From Sinorhizobium sp. BG8 (lineage in GTDB: Bacteria; Pseudomonadota; Alphaproteobacteria; Rhizobiales; Rhizobiaceae), in assembly GCF_016864555.1 (NCBI RefSeq), contig NZ_CP044011.1, forward strand, positions 2,871,501-2,935,500: 64,000 nucleotides of DNA. The letters run 5' to 3'. Of this stretch, positions 56,204 through 64,000 are shown in pieces (within the stretch, counting starts at the first letter, position 1; each line of letters starts with the position of its first letter). The notes beneath the pieces were generated by a model. That model was not told where the DNA came from, searched no databases, and saw only the letters and a list, made by a program, of their open reading frames with translations. The position numbers were made by a program, and so were the translations under genes.

Positions 56204-57168
56204 ATCCGCGCTATCTCCCCCTTGCTGCAACCGTACTGATCTTCATCGTGGCCTATGCGCTCTGCACGCTGCAGTACCCGAACATGCTCTCGACGCGCGT
56301 GATAGGCAACCTTCTGACGGACAACGCCTTTCTCGGCATTGCCGCCGTGGGTATGACCTTCGTCATCCTGTCCGGCGGCATCGACCTTTCGATCGGTTCC
56401 GTCATTGCCTTTACCGGCGTGTTTCTCGCGGTCGTCCTGGAAAACACAAGCATCCACCCGCTGCTCGCCTTCGTTGCCGTTCTCGCGATCACGACGCTGT
56501 TCGGAGCGCTGATGGGCGCGATCATCCATCATCTGGAAATGCCGCCCTTCATCGTCACTCTTGCGGGGATGTTTTTGGCGCGCGGGATGGCCTTCGTCCT
56601 GTCGATCGATTCCGTTCCGATCAAGCACCCCTTTTACGCGACGCTGAAGAGCTTCTACTACAAGCTTCCGGGCGGGGGGCGCATTACACTGATCGGCGGC
56701 CTTATGCTGCTCGTCTTCGTTGTCGGGATTTTTATCGCCCAGCGCACGCGGTTCGGCACCAATGTCTATGCCCTTGGTGGTGGCGTGCAGACGGCTCGGT
56801 TGATGGGTGTGCCAGTCGGTCGCACGACGATCCTGATCTATTCGCTTTCGGGCTTTCTCGCCGGGCTTTCGGGAATCGTATTTTCGCTTTACACGTCGGC
56901 AGGATACTCGCTTGCCGCTGTTGGGGTGGAGCTGGATGCGATAGCGGCGGTCGTGATCGGAGGAACACTGCTGACGGGAGGGTCGGGATTCATTGGCGGT
57001 ACGCTGGTTGGGCTTCTGATCCAGGGTCTGATCCAGACCTACATAACCTTCGACGGGTCACTCTCCAGCTGGTGGACAAAAATACTGATTGGATTCCTGC
57101 TCTTTGCGTTCATCCTGTTGCAGAAAGGAATCCTGCACCTGTCAGGAAATACGAGGCGGTACGCCTAG
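56200..57168 (+). CDS. yjfF: Sugar ABC permease YjfF
   Basis: Second permease, 322 residues. Conserved VGMTFVILSGGIDLSIGSVI near residue 50, HHLEMPPFIVTLAGMFLARG, LYTSAGYSLAAVGVELDAIA and VIGGTLLTGGSGFIGGTLVG are visible. It follows ytfT by ATGA overlap and ends 11 bases before the regulator start. A longer overlapping frame from 56160 is a shadow across this gene. Confidence 0.92.
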   Translation: MNPRYLPLAATVLIFIVAYALCTLQYPNMLSTRVIGNLLTDNAFLGIAAVGMTFVILSGGIDLSIGSVIAFTGVFLAVVLENTSIHPLLAFVAVLAITTLFGALMGAIIHHLEMPPFIVTLAGMFLARGMAFVLSIDSVPIKHPFYATLKSFYYKLPGGGRITLIGGLMLLVFVVGIFIAQRTRFGTNVYALGGGVQTARLMGVPVGRTTILIYSLSGFLAGLSGIVFSLYTSAGYSLAAVGVELDAIAAVVIGGTLLTGGSGFIGGTLVGLLIQGLIQTYITFDGSLSSWWTKILIGFLLFAFILLQKGILHLSGNTRRYA

Positions 57169-57179
57169 GGGGAGATGAG

Positions 57180-57938
57180 TTGCGCAAAGGTTTGCTTGAG
57201 ACCGTCATTACAGGAGCGAATACCCGCACCAGCCATGCGCAGGTGGTGAACGAGCTCGGCAAATCCATTATCGCCGGAGAATTTCCCGTCGGCACGACCC
57301 TTCCAGGAGACCAGGAACTTGCCGCCCGCTTCAAAGTCTCGCGCACGGTCTTGCGGGAGGCGATGAAGACGCTGGCCGCCAAGGGGCTCATCGTTCCCCG
57401 GGCGCGCATCGGCACGCGCGTCACGCCGAGTTCTCAATGGAACCTCTTCGACAGCGATGTCCTCACCTGGTACTTCACGGTCGGGGTCAGTGAGGAGTTC
57501 TTGGTGCATCTCAGCGAGGTGCGGTTGGCGTTCGAACCGCATGCCGCGACCCTGGCGGCCCGCCATGCTTCGGAGGCAGACATCAGCCAGATGATGCGGC
57601 TTGCCGTGGCCATGGGGAACCCCGAACATACGCCCGAGACACTGGCCGTGGCCGACCTGAAGTTCCACCTGTCGGTTCTTGAGGCGTCGAGGAACCCGTT
57701 CCTGCGCTCGGTCGGAAGCCTGATCGAGGCAGCTCTCGTCGGCGTCTTCAAGCTCACCTCGCCGGCTGCCGACCGCGGCAAGATCGACGATGTGGCGAGC
57801 AGTCACATCCGTATCGTTGAGGAAATCCGCCGCCGGGACGAAGAGGGCGCCCGCCGCGCCATGGAGCATGTCATCCGTGTCGGGCGCGAGAGGGTCGTGC
57901 AGTCGTTCAAGACACAGGAAAAGACCGAGGTCTCATAG
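57180..57938 (+). CDS. GntR/FCD regulator of the ytf operon
   Basis: 252-residue regulator: winged helix (about 20-85, with PGDQELAARFKVSRTVLREAM as the DNA-recognition region) and FCD domain (about 100-240, metal-binding candidates in DLKFHLSVLEASRN and SSHIRIVEEI). The start is TTG 57180 with GGGGGAG correctly spaced; no in-frame ATG exists nearby. Being the last gene of the importer operon, it probably controls it through the AATCATA-CAA-TATGATT site upstream of ytfQ. Confidence 0.88.
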   Translation: MRKGLLETVITGANTRTSHAQVVNELGKSIIAGEFPVGTTLPGDQELAARFKVSRTVLREAMKTLAAKGLIVPRARIGTRVTPSSQWNLFDSDVLTWYFTVGVSEEFLVHLSEVRLAFEPHAATLAARHASEADISQMMRLAVAMGNPEHTPETLAVADLKFHLSVLEASRNPFLRSVGSLIEAALVGVFKLTSPAADRGKIDDVASSHIRIVEEIRRRDEEGARRAMEHVIRVGRERVVQSFKTQEKTEVS

Positions 57939-58056
57939 GGTGCGACTGAGGTCGTTGGGACAGCGCAAGGTGACGGCGGCTGTCTGCAGCGGCCCCTGCC
58001 GCCGACGACGAACTTCCGGCATCAACGCAGGGTTCACACGTCTGCTGACTTGCCGT

Positions 58057-58404
58057 TCAGTCGTCGTTGCTGGCGTTCAGCTCTTCCGGACGAAGCCCAT
58101 CGTCTGTGTGATGCTGCCCGACCTGTGCAGAGCCCATCAGCTGGTAGAGGTTGAAAAGAGCTTCGCTTGCCCGCGATGCCAGTCGAAAGAGCTCCGGATT
58201 GGCCACGATCGCCGGATGGAGCAGGAGCTGATCGTCCACGAGCCCGAGGATTATCGAGGTGGTATGCGTGGCTTCATGATAGCCGAGGCTTCCCGGCTGG
58301 TAGCTGTCCAGCAGATGCGCCGACGTCGTGTGGCGATCCCGCAGAAGCGCCTCGAGCTGTTTCATCCGCTCGTCTTCGAGTTCCAGATCAGTGCTCTCTA
58401 TCAT
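58057..58404 (-). CDS. Hypothetical protein, 115 residues
   Basis: Soluble, helix-rich protein with an acidic C-terminus and no recognised domain. Its composition (alternating Leu/Glu/Arg in EDERMKQLEALLRDR, long hydrophobic helix segments IILGLVDDQLLLHPAIV and LASRASEALFNLYQLMG) looks like a real coding sequence. The ribosome site upstream of ATG 58404 is weak. It is isolated and convergent with the ytf regulator gene. Confidence 0.65.
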   Translation of the reverse strand: MIESTDLELEDERMKQLEALLRDRHTTSAHLLDSYQPGSLGYHEATHTTSIILGLVDDQLLLHPAIVANPELFRLASRASEALFNLYQLMGSAQVGQHHTDDGLRPEELNASNDD

Positions 58405-58463
58405 GTGGTCATGTTCTCACACGGGTGCCGCGAAGTCGAGGCCTTGCGGGGGAGCGAGGACGG

Positions 58464-58652
58464 TCAATGGGACGCCTTCCGATTGGGTAATCCCTTGCGC
58501 CTGGTGCTGGCGAACTCCTCGAGTTCCTTCTCCGTCATCGACTCGAGCATTTCCTTAGATGCGCCGCGCAGCTTGCTCTTCGGTATCTCGCCACGCTTTG
58601 CGGCAAGGGCTGCTCCCGCCGCCTTCTGCTGAGCCTTGGATGTCGCGGGCAT
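58464..58652 (-). CDS. Small DUF3008-like basic protein
   Basis: A 62-residue, lysine/arginine- and alanine-rich protein beginning MPATSKAQQKAAGAALAAKR, with the conserved-looking middle SKLRGASKEMLESMTEKELE. This resembles the small DUF3008 family common in alphaproteobacteria. Function unknown. GAGGAGG at ideal spacing before ATG 58652 supports it strongly. Confidence 0.75.
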   Translation of the reverse strand: MPATSKAQQKAAGAALAAKRGEIPKSKLRGASKEMLESMTEKELEEFASTRRKGLPNRKASH

Positions 58653-58768
58653 GATCGCCTCCTCTGACAATGCCGTCGCAAGGCTTGCGACGGCGGCCGA
58701 TGGTTCTCGTCCAACGGCCTTCCGGCAGAATAGGTTCCGCGAAATGGATGAGCACCCGCAATCGGGTG

Positions 58769-60051
58769 TCAGGGGCGCTCCAGCCGATAGGCCGCCGCTC
58801 GCCTGTGGCCTTCCATGCCTTCGGTCGCACTCTGGCGGATCGCCGGTGGCGCCACCGCGCCAACCCCACGCTCGTCCAGCCATTGGTGTGTGCAGACCTT
58901 GACGTAGGAGCCCACCCACAGGCCGCCGGTGTATCGGCCAGCCGCCATTGTCGGGAGAGTGTGGTTCGTGCCGCAGCACTTGTCGGAATAGACGACGCTC
59001 GCCAGCGGTCCGATGAAGAGGGAGCCATAGTTGCGAAGCCGGGCAGCCGTCGCATGCGGATCGCGCGTATGCACCTGCAGATGCTCGGCGGCGATCAGAT
59101 CGGAATAGGCAATCATGGCCTCTTCGCTGTCGCATACTACGATCTCACCGTAGTCCCGCCATGCCGCGCCCGCGACATCAGCGGTCGGCAAGGTCTCGAG
59201 TTGCCGCTCGACCTCAACCATGGTCGCTTCCGCGAGTGCGCGGTCGGTCGTGATCAGGCCGACGCGGGTGCGCACGTCGTGCTCGGCCTGCGCCAGCAGA
59301 TCCGTCGCTATCATCTCGGGATTACCGGTCTCGTCCGCCACGACGAAGATTTCGCTCGGGCCGGCCAGTTGGTCGATACCGACGCGTCCGAACACCTGCC
59401 GCTTGGCCTCGTTGACGAAGGCGTTGCCCGGTCCGACGATCTTGTCGACGGAAGGTATCGACTGGGTTCCGTAGGCCATGGCCGCAATCGCCTGGGCACC
59501 TCCGACCCGGAAGATGCGGTCGGCGCCGGAGAGATGGCAACCCGCGATCATCGCCGGATGCGCGTTGGGCGGAAGGCATGCAATCACCTGGTCGCAGCCG
59601 GCGACCTTGGCCGGCACGATCGTCATCACCGGGGCGGACAGGATAGGATAGCGGCCGCCCGGCACATAGGCGCCGACGCTTGCAATGGGTATGACGCGGT
59701 GGCCGAGATGAAGACCGGGAAGGGCGTCGAATTCGAGCGGGAGGATTGTTCCGAGCTGCGCGCGAGCAAAGGCCGTCACCCGCTCGATGGCAAACTCCGT
59801 GTCGGCTCGCGTTTGCGGGGCGAGGGCGGCCACCGCCTCCTGCCGTTCCTCCCATGAGACCTCGAAACTATCGGGGCCGTCCGGTCGTAAGCGAGCGAAA
59901 AGTCGCGGACCGCATCGTCGCCCCGGTCCCTGACCCCTGCCAAGATTTCCTTGACCGTCGCCTCAATCGACTCCGTGTCGGAAATCGCATCACGCGTCGG
60001 GCTCTTGATTCTGGTGATTGCGTCTTCGGTCAATTGGTAAAGCGTCGACAT
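58769..60051 (-). pseudogene. Histidinol-dehydrogenase-family protein, frameshifted
   Basis: NAD-dependent two-step alcohol-to-acid oxidoreductase fold. The residues aligned with HisD catalysis are present: QAEHD (Gln/His zinc ligands), AAEHLQ (Glu-His bases), CCGTNHTLPT, and a C-terminal EGMEGHRRAA. The body includes VPGGRYPILSAPVMTIVPAK. The first 58 codons (from ATG 60051) are in another frame; the break lies at 59873-59878 (G4 C2 on the plus strand), where one missing base would restore YDRTxPDSFEVSWEERQEAV and about 427 residues. No other his genes are near and an XRE-cupin regulator diverges from it, so a catabolic paralogue is more likely than histidine synthesis; an HpsN-like sulfopropanediol dehydrogenase is one possibility. 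Confidence 0.82.
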
Positions 60052-60115
60052 TCGCCTGCTCGCCGTTCGGTTGATCCTGCGTGGCAACATTCCCGTACTT
60101 CAGCGGCCGGCGCAA

Positions 60116-60149
60116 TTGCGGTCGAATGGTGTGTTCATTATACTCACCA
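60116..60149 (+). promoter_or_regulatory. Promoter and inverted repeat of the XRE-cupin gene
   Basis: TTGCGG (60116-60121), 17-base spacer, TATACT (60139-60144) forms a good sigma70-type promoter reading toward the regulator. TGGTG-N13-CACCA (60127-60149) straddles the -10 box and could be its operator. Confidence 0.5.
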
Positions 60150-60216
60150 ACATCAAACTCGAGCGGCTGTATCGGGGCGTCTGGGATCGCGCGCCGCCGG
60201 AGCAACAGAGGGCTAC

Positions 60217-60765
60217 ATGGCGAACATCGGGGCGAAGCTCAGGGAGTTGAGGCGCCGCCGCGGGCTGGGGGTGCGCCAGCTTGCGGTCCGGTCAGGGATT
60301 TCGCATTCGGCCATATCGCTCATCGAGCGGGACAGGATGAGCCCGTCGGTCGACACACTCGGCGCGATCCTCGATGCGCTGGGGACAACGTTGCAGGGCT
60401 TCTTCGGCGATCTGCAATCGAATCTTCCGTATTCACCCTTTTATCGGGCCGATGATTTGCTCGAGATCGGCAAGCCCGGGGCAATATCCTACCGCGTGAT
60501 CGGGTCCGGTCACCCCAACAGACAGATGTTGATGCTCCATGAAACCTATGCCGTGGGGGCCGACACGGGCGAGGGGCTGGCACATGCGGCCCAGGAGGCC
60601 GGGATGATCCTGTCAGGCGCCGTCGAGGTGACAGTCGGCGACCAGAAGAGAATCCTCACGGCCGGAGACGGATACTATTTCGACAGTCGCCAGTCGCACC
60701 GGTTCCGTAATGTTCACGACAGCGAGAGCAAGATCCTGAGCGCGATCACGCCTCCGACCTATTGA
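60217..60765 (+). CDS. XRE family regulator with cupin sensor domain
   Basis: 182-residue DNA-binding regulator with an N-terminal helix-turn-helix (about 7-60; VRQLAVRSGISHSAISLIER) and a C-terminal cupin barrel (about 105-178; GMILSGAVEVTVGDQKRILT then SHRFRN). This form often represses an adjacent catabolic gene and binds its substrate. It diverges from the histidinol-dehydrogenase-family gene, which makes that gene the probable target. ATG 60217 is the first start within the regulator; the longer open frame overlaps the hisD-like gene. The upstream promoter is listed separately. Confidence 0.88.
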   Translation: MANIGAKLRELRRRRGLGVRQLAVRSGISHSAISLIERDRMSPSVDTLGAILDALGTTLQGFFGDLQSNLPYSPFYRADDLLEIGKPGAISYRVIGSGHPNRQMLMLHETYAVGADTGEGLAHAAQEAGMILSGAVEVTVGDQKRILTAGDGYYFDSRQSHRFRNVHDSESKILSAITPPTY

Positions 60766-60965
60766 GCGGCATGTTGGTGAGTATTGTTTCCAACGCGACC
60801 AGCAGAGCTCACGGCGCGCTCAGGCCGAAGCCGTGGACGTGATATCCGGCGCGGCATCGAAAGTCGTCGCCGGCGCCGGTTGACGCATCGAGCCCAAACA
60901 CTGTAAAGGCGAGGGGTCAGGTCCGGCGAGGGCGCGCTCAGGCGCATATCCGATGTCGGCTTTGG

Positions 60966-61055
60966 GGAAGAGTGTCCGAGTGGTTTAAGGAACCGGTCTT
61001 GAAAACCGGCGTGCGGGAAACCGTACCGTGGGTTCGAATCCCACCTCTTCCGCCA
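60966..61055 (+). tRNA. tRNA-Ser (anticodon UGA)
   Basis: 90-base class II tRNA: acceptor stem GGAAGAG/CTCTTCC with G discriminator and encoded CCA, anticodon arm CCGGTCTTGAAAACCGG with TGA, long variable arm, and T-arm GTGGGTTCGAATCCCAC. Confidence 0.97.
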
Positions 61056-61141
61056 TCCTGGCAAAAACCCGGCGCCCTTCCGCGAGCAGTCGGATTGCCG
61101 ATCCCAGCAGTTCCATCGATTGGCGTAGGCCCAGATTGGGT

Positions 61142-62074
61142 TCACAGAAGATTCGCTCTTTGAAGCGAGCGAGAGCTCGATACTTCCTTCACGACCTCAC
61201 TGATCAGGGACCGCAGCCAGCGGTGTGCCGGATCGTGGCGATAGCGAACGTGCCAGGCCATTTCGACAGGAAAAGTACCGAGATCGACAGGTGCGGGCAG
61301 GGTCTTCAGCCGAGGATCGCGTGCAAGCTGGCGGCAGATGAGGCTCGGCAGCGTCGCACAGTAATCCGTGACGGCGATCATTTCCGGAACCGCCAGAAAA
61401 TGTGTCACCGAGACGGCGACCTCGCGCCTGAGACCTTGCTGCTCCAGGGACTGGAACAGGCCGACCCGCAGCCGGCCGGGAGGGAGCACGTTTACGTGCT
61501 TGAGTTCTTCGAATTGCTGTCGGGATATGCCGTCGTGGATCTCCGGATGGTCCGCCCGCACGACGCAGGCGAGGCTTTCATCCATGAGATGCTGCACGAC
61601 CAGATTTTCCGCCGGATCGACGATGCGCCCGAGCACCAGTGCCGTCGTGCCTGAGATCACGCCCGTGTCGGCGAGATCGCTGCCATAGGGCGTGAGACGA
61701 AGTTTGATGCCGGGGGCCACTTCGCCAAGCCTGGCGACTATCGCCGGCACAAGCACGAATTCGACGTAGCCGTTCGGCGCGATCGTGAAGAGACGTTCGG
61801 CTCTGGCTGGGTCGAAGTCCTGCTGGCCGAGGACCGCATCATCGACCTTCGCCAGTGCCTCGGCGATAACCGGTGCAAGTTCCAGGGCTATCGGCGTCGG
61901 CTGTATGCCGTAGCGCTCGCGGACGAATAGCTGGTCCTGCATGGTTGTCCGAAGGCGCGCCAGCGCGTTCGAAAGTGCGGGCTGCGTGATTCCAAGGCGC
62001 TCCGCCGCGCGGGTGACGCTGCGCTCTTCCATGAGGGTGATGAAGATGGGCAGGAGGTTAAGGTCGTATCGCAT
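61142..62074 (-). CDS. LysR family transcriptional regulator
   Basis: 310-residue regulator: N-terminal winged helix (about 4-63, VTRAAERLGITQPALSNALA) and a periplasmic-binding-type effector domain (about 90-300). It is divergent from the PfpI gene with 115 bases between, the usual arrangement when a LysR protein controls its neighbour. The sequence resembles the NodD/NahR-like subgroup (MRYDLNLLPIF... start, no strong effector motif). A TATCT-A-AGATA site lies in the shared spacer. Confidence 0.9.
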   Translation of the reverse strand: MRYDLNLLPIFITLMEERSVTRAAERLGITQPALSNALARLRTTMQDQLFVRERYGIQPTPIALELAPVIAEALAKVDDAVLGQQDFDPARAERLFTIAPNGYVEFVLVPAIVARLGEVAPGIKLRLTPYGSDLADTGVISGTTALVLGRIVDPAENLVVQHLMDESLACVVRADHPEIHDGISRQQFEELKHVNVLPPGRLRVGLFQSLEQQGLRREVAVSVTHFLAVPEMIAVTDYCATLPSLICRQLARDPRLKTLPAPVDLGTFPVEMAWHVRYRHDPAHRWLRSLISEVVKEVSSSRSLQRANLL

Positions 62075-62094
62075 GAGTTATAATGACATGCGTA

Positions 62095-62105
62095 TATCTA
62101 AGATA
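62095..62105. promoter_or_regulatory. LysR-type operator candidate
   Basis: TATCT-A-AGATA, an 11-base near-perfect dyad with the T-N9-A spacing range typical of LysR boxes, in the spacer between the LysR gene and the PfpI gene. Confidence 0.4.
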
Positions 62106-62189
62106 AAAGAAATAAACTTCCGAAATATGTAAGCCAGGTTCATGTTGGGCGTGTCCAGAAGGACGCAACGAAGTTCAACGGAGGCTGCT

Positions 62190-62987
62190 ATGAGCAAGGG
62201 TAAAGTGCTGGTGATCGGGTCCAATGCAACCCGGATCGAAATTCAGGGCGGCGGCTGGGGCGCTACCGGCCAATATCTCAACGAAACGGTTGTACCGGCC
62301 CTGGCCGTGATTGACGCCGGTTATGAGGTCGTGCTGGCCACGCCGGACGGAACCAAGCCGCATATCGATGAAGCGTCGGATTCGGCTCAGCATTTCGAGA
62401 ACGACGAGGCCGCCTACAACCGCGCCAGGGCATTCTACGCCAACGACCCGTCGATGAACGGGGTTCGCACGCTGCGCTCTGTGATCGGGGAAGGGCTGGA
62501 CAATTATGTGGGCGTCTTCGTTCCAGGTGGTCAGGCGCCGGTCGTCGATCTCATGCAGGACCCCGAACTGGGCGAGATCCTGCGCCACTTCCACGAAAAG
62601 TCAAAGCCCACCGCGCTGCTCTGCCATGGCCCGATATCTGTCGTTTCTGCCATGCCGCACGCCCGCGAGTTCCGTTCTGCGCTGATCGGCGGTGATACCG
62701 CCAAAGCGATCGAATGGGCCAAGGGCTGGCAGTATGCCGGCTACAAGATGACTGTCTTCTCCAATACCGAGGAGAAGATCGTGGAGGACTACATTCTGCA
62801 CGCCAAGCTCTACTTCAACATGGTCGATGCTCTGCAGGCCGCAGGCGGCGAGGTCATCACGACCGAGGTCGACTTCGAACCCAACGTGATCGTCGATCGC
62901 GAGCTCATCACAGGTCAGAACCCGCGCTCCGATCATCCGATCGCCGCGAAGTTCGTCGAAGCCCTCGATCGGGCGGCTTCAGCCTAA
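62190..62987 (+). CDS. DJ-1/PfpI family protein (glyoxalase III / class I GAT-like)
   Basis: 265-residue flavodoxin-like protein of the DJ-1/PfpI superfamily. The nucleophile elbow is ALLCHGPISVV with Cys145-His146; VFVPGGQAPVVDLMQDPELG precedes it. Homologues are isocyanide hydratases, glyoxalases, deglycases or HSP31-like chaperones; the longer size and the GGWGATGQYLNE loop are nearer the ThiJ/HSP31 side. GGAGG lies upstream of ATG 62190. It is divergent from the LysR gene and followed after 75 bases by a monooxygenase-like gene. Confidence 0.88.
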   Translation: MSKGKVLVIGSNATRIEIQGGGWGATGQYLNETVVPALAVIDAGYEVVLATPDGTKPHIDEASDSAQHFENDEAAYNRARAFYANDPSMNGVRTLRSVIGEGLDNYVGVFVPGGQAPVVDLMQDPELGEILRHFHEKSKPTALLCHGPISVVSAMPHAREFRSALIGGDTAKAIEWAKGWQYAGYKMTVFSNTEEKIVEDYILHAKLYFNMVDALQAAGGEVITTEVDFEPNVIVDRELITGQNPRSDHPIAAKFVEALDRAASA

Positions 62988-63062
62988 GTCATGCCGGCGG
63001 ACAGTGGGGTGTGGATTGCCCACACCTCCCCGAGGCTCTACGCTGAAGAAGGAACAGTATCT

Positions 63063-63359
63063 GTGTCGAATTCCGTCAAGATCATTGCAATCCTCACTGC
63101 ACGACCGGGTAAGGCCGAGGCCCTGGGGACGCTCCTCGATAGCATGGTGGCGCCCTCTCGGGCGGAACCCGGAAATCTTCGCTGGGACGTCTGGCAGGAT
63201 CAGAACGATCCCGGCCTCTTCGTTCTCGACGAACTGTATACGGACGGTGAAGCCGTGATCGCTCACCGCGAGACGCCGCATTTCAGGAACTATTTCTCGA
63301 AGATCAACGATCTGGCCGAACGGACGGCACTGGTGCTCGGTTCGGTGCATGTCGCCTAG
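63063..63359 (+). CDS. Antibiotic-biosynthesis-monooxygenase (ABM) domain protein
   Basis: 98-residue dimeric alpha-beta barrel protein like YgiN quinol monooxygenase, often acting on quinols or reactive compounds. Motif-level evidence: start VKIIAILTARPGKAEALGTL, middle EPGNLRWDVWQDQNDPGLFV and FVLDELYTDGEAVIAHRETP with the family His near the substrate pocket. The start is GTG 63063 with AAGGA nine bases upstream; the longer ATG at 62991 has a poor N-terminus. Likely co-transcribed with the PfpI gene and the aldo-keto reductase. Confidence 0.82.
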   Translation: MSNSVKIIAILTARPGKAEALGTLLDSMVAPSRAEPGNLRWDVWQDQNDPGLFVLDELYTDGEAVIAHRETPHFRNYFSKINDLAERTALVLGSVHVA

Positions 63360-63377
63360 AAGGGAAGGGAAACGACG

Positions 63378-64000
63378 ATGGCATTGAAGGATATTCTGCC
63401 CGGCAAGCTTGGCTTCGGCGCGGCACCTCTGGGAAACATGTTTCGCGACATTCCCGAGGCCGAGGCGCTCGCGACCGTGGAAGCCGCCTGGAACGATGGC
63501 ATTCGCTACTTCGACAATGCGCCGTTCTACGGTGCCGGCCTCGCGGAAATTCGAATGGGCGAGGCACTCGCCGGCAAGCCGCGCGAGAACTACGTCATCA
63601 GCACCAAGGTCGGCCGCGTCATCCTCGACGAGATAGAGGACGTGAGCGCCCGTGACCTCGGCGAGAAGGGCGACGTCTTCAAGCATGGTCTGCCCAACAA
63701 GATCGTCAACGACTACTCCGAAGATGCCACGCTGCGTTCGATCGAGGACAGCCTGAAACGTCTACGGACCGACCGTATCGACATCGCCTGGGTCCATGAC
63801 GTGGCGCAGGACTTCTACGGTGACGAATGGCTCTCCGTTTTTGAAAGCGCGCGCCGGGGCGCGTTCAAGGCACTCGATCGCCTGCGCGACGAGGGTGTGA
63901 TCAAGGCCTGGGGGCTGGGCGTAAACCGGGTGGAGCCGATCGAGTTGCTGCTGGCACTCGACGGGCCGCGCCCCGACGGCTTTCTACTGGCGGGGCGCTA
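63378..64000 (+). CDS. Aldo/keto reductase, 3' end cut by the window
   Basis: N-terminal 207 codons of an NADP(H)-dependent (beta/alpha)8 oxidoreductase. Visible parts are the start LPGKLGFGAAPLGNMF, the catalytic Asp-Tyr region IRYFDNAPFYGAG, the lysine region VISTKVGR, SIEDSLKRLRTDRIDIAWVH and the later DEGVIKAWGLGVNRVEP. These sites fit the D-threo-aldose-1-dehydrogenase/fucose-dehydrogenase-like branch. AGGGAAGGG precedes ATG 63378. The C-terminus lies outside the window. Confidence 0.9.
   Translation, partial: MALKDILPGKLGFGAAPLGNMFRDIPEAEALATVEAAWNDGIRYFDNAPFYGAGLAEIRMGEALAGKPRENYVISTKVGRVILDEIEDVSARDLGEKGDVFKHGLPNKIVNDYSEDATLRSIEDSLKRLRTDRIDIAWVHDVAQDFYGDEWLSVFESARRGAFKALDRLRDEGVIKAWGLGVNRVEPIELLLALDGPRPDGFLLAGR

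Noticed and set aside
56160-57938. A 592-codon plus-strand frame covering yjfF and the GntR gene
   Set aside because: Only the last 252 codons (from TTG 57180) are a real gene; the rest overlaps yjfF in another frame and has a poor sequence.
1-64000. CRISPR array, prophage, integrase, replication origin or riboswitch
   Set aside because: No regularly spaced direct repeats, phage structural genes, recombinase motifs, DnaA-box clusters or recognisable riboswitch core were seen by eye.

Overview
The window is GC-rich alphaproteobacterial chromosome, most likely from the order Rhizobiales (Rhizobium/Sinorhizobium/Shinella-like). The first 9.5 kb carry the typical rhizobial order ntrY-ntrX-trkA-dat-hfq-hflX-mazG. 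A phosphatidylcholine synthase, a siroheme/sulfite-reductase operon with DUF2849 and DUF934 proteins, and a phosphoketolase fit the same group. No species is claimed.

Layout: 0.1-9.5 kb, nitrogen-linked two-component system, K+ uptake regulator, D-amino acid transaminase, Hfq, HflX, MazG and a zinc deaminase. 9.7-14.7 kb, cysG-DUF2849-cysI-DUF934 followed by ferredoxin-NADP reductase, a self-consistent sulfite-reduction module because no flavoprotein CysJ is present. 14.8-15.5 kb, a GntR/FCD regulator with two copies of a perfect 10-bp palindrome in its promoter. 15.8-17.3 kb, an RTX serralysin-like metalloprotease. 17.5-26.1 kb, an unusual co-directional cluster: ferric-reductase-like flavocytochrome, a 1078-residue tetraheme cytochrome c protein, an OmpA-domain protein and two exported caspase-like proteins. 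Three of these five share a DUF4384-like C-terminal region; this is the best candidate for an undescribed system. 26.1-32.8 kb (minus strand), AI-2E-family transporter, CBS-BON protein, phosphoketolase and GltS. 33.1-41.8 kb (minus strand), a PotABCD-like importer interleaved with a GMC oxidoreductase, an aldehyde dehydrogenase and an amidase. This looks like an acquired uptake-and-oxidation operon; it is bounded by a 14-bp inverted repeat on one side and a gene-poor gap next to tRNA-Lys on the other. 42.7-47.7 kb, CcdA, AEC transporter, UbiH-like hydroxylase, phosphatidylcholine synthase and quinone oxidoreductase. 47.7-52.5 kb, a BMP-type (nucleoside-like) ABC importer ending in a strong terminator. 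52.6-57.9 kb, a YtfQRT-YjfF galactofuranose-type ABC importer with its own GntR regulator. 58-64 kb, small proteins, a frameshifted histidinol-dehydrogenase-family gene facing an XRE-cupin regulator, tRNA-Ser, and a LysR-controlled PfpI / monooxygenase / aldo-keto reductase set that runs off the end.

Four otherwise intact genes (both caspase-like genes, the GMC oxidoreductase and the HisD-family gene) each contain one apparent single-base loss in or beside a G/C run. Either these are genuine lesions or phase-variable tracts, or the assembly carries homopolymer errors; the sequence alone cannot decide.
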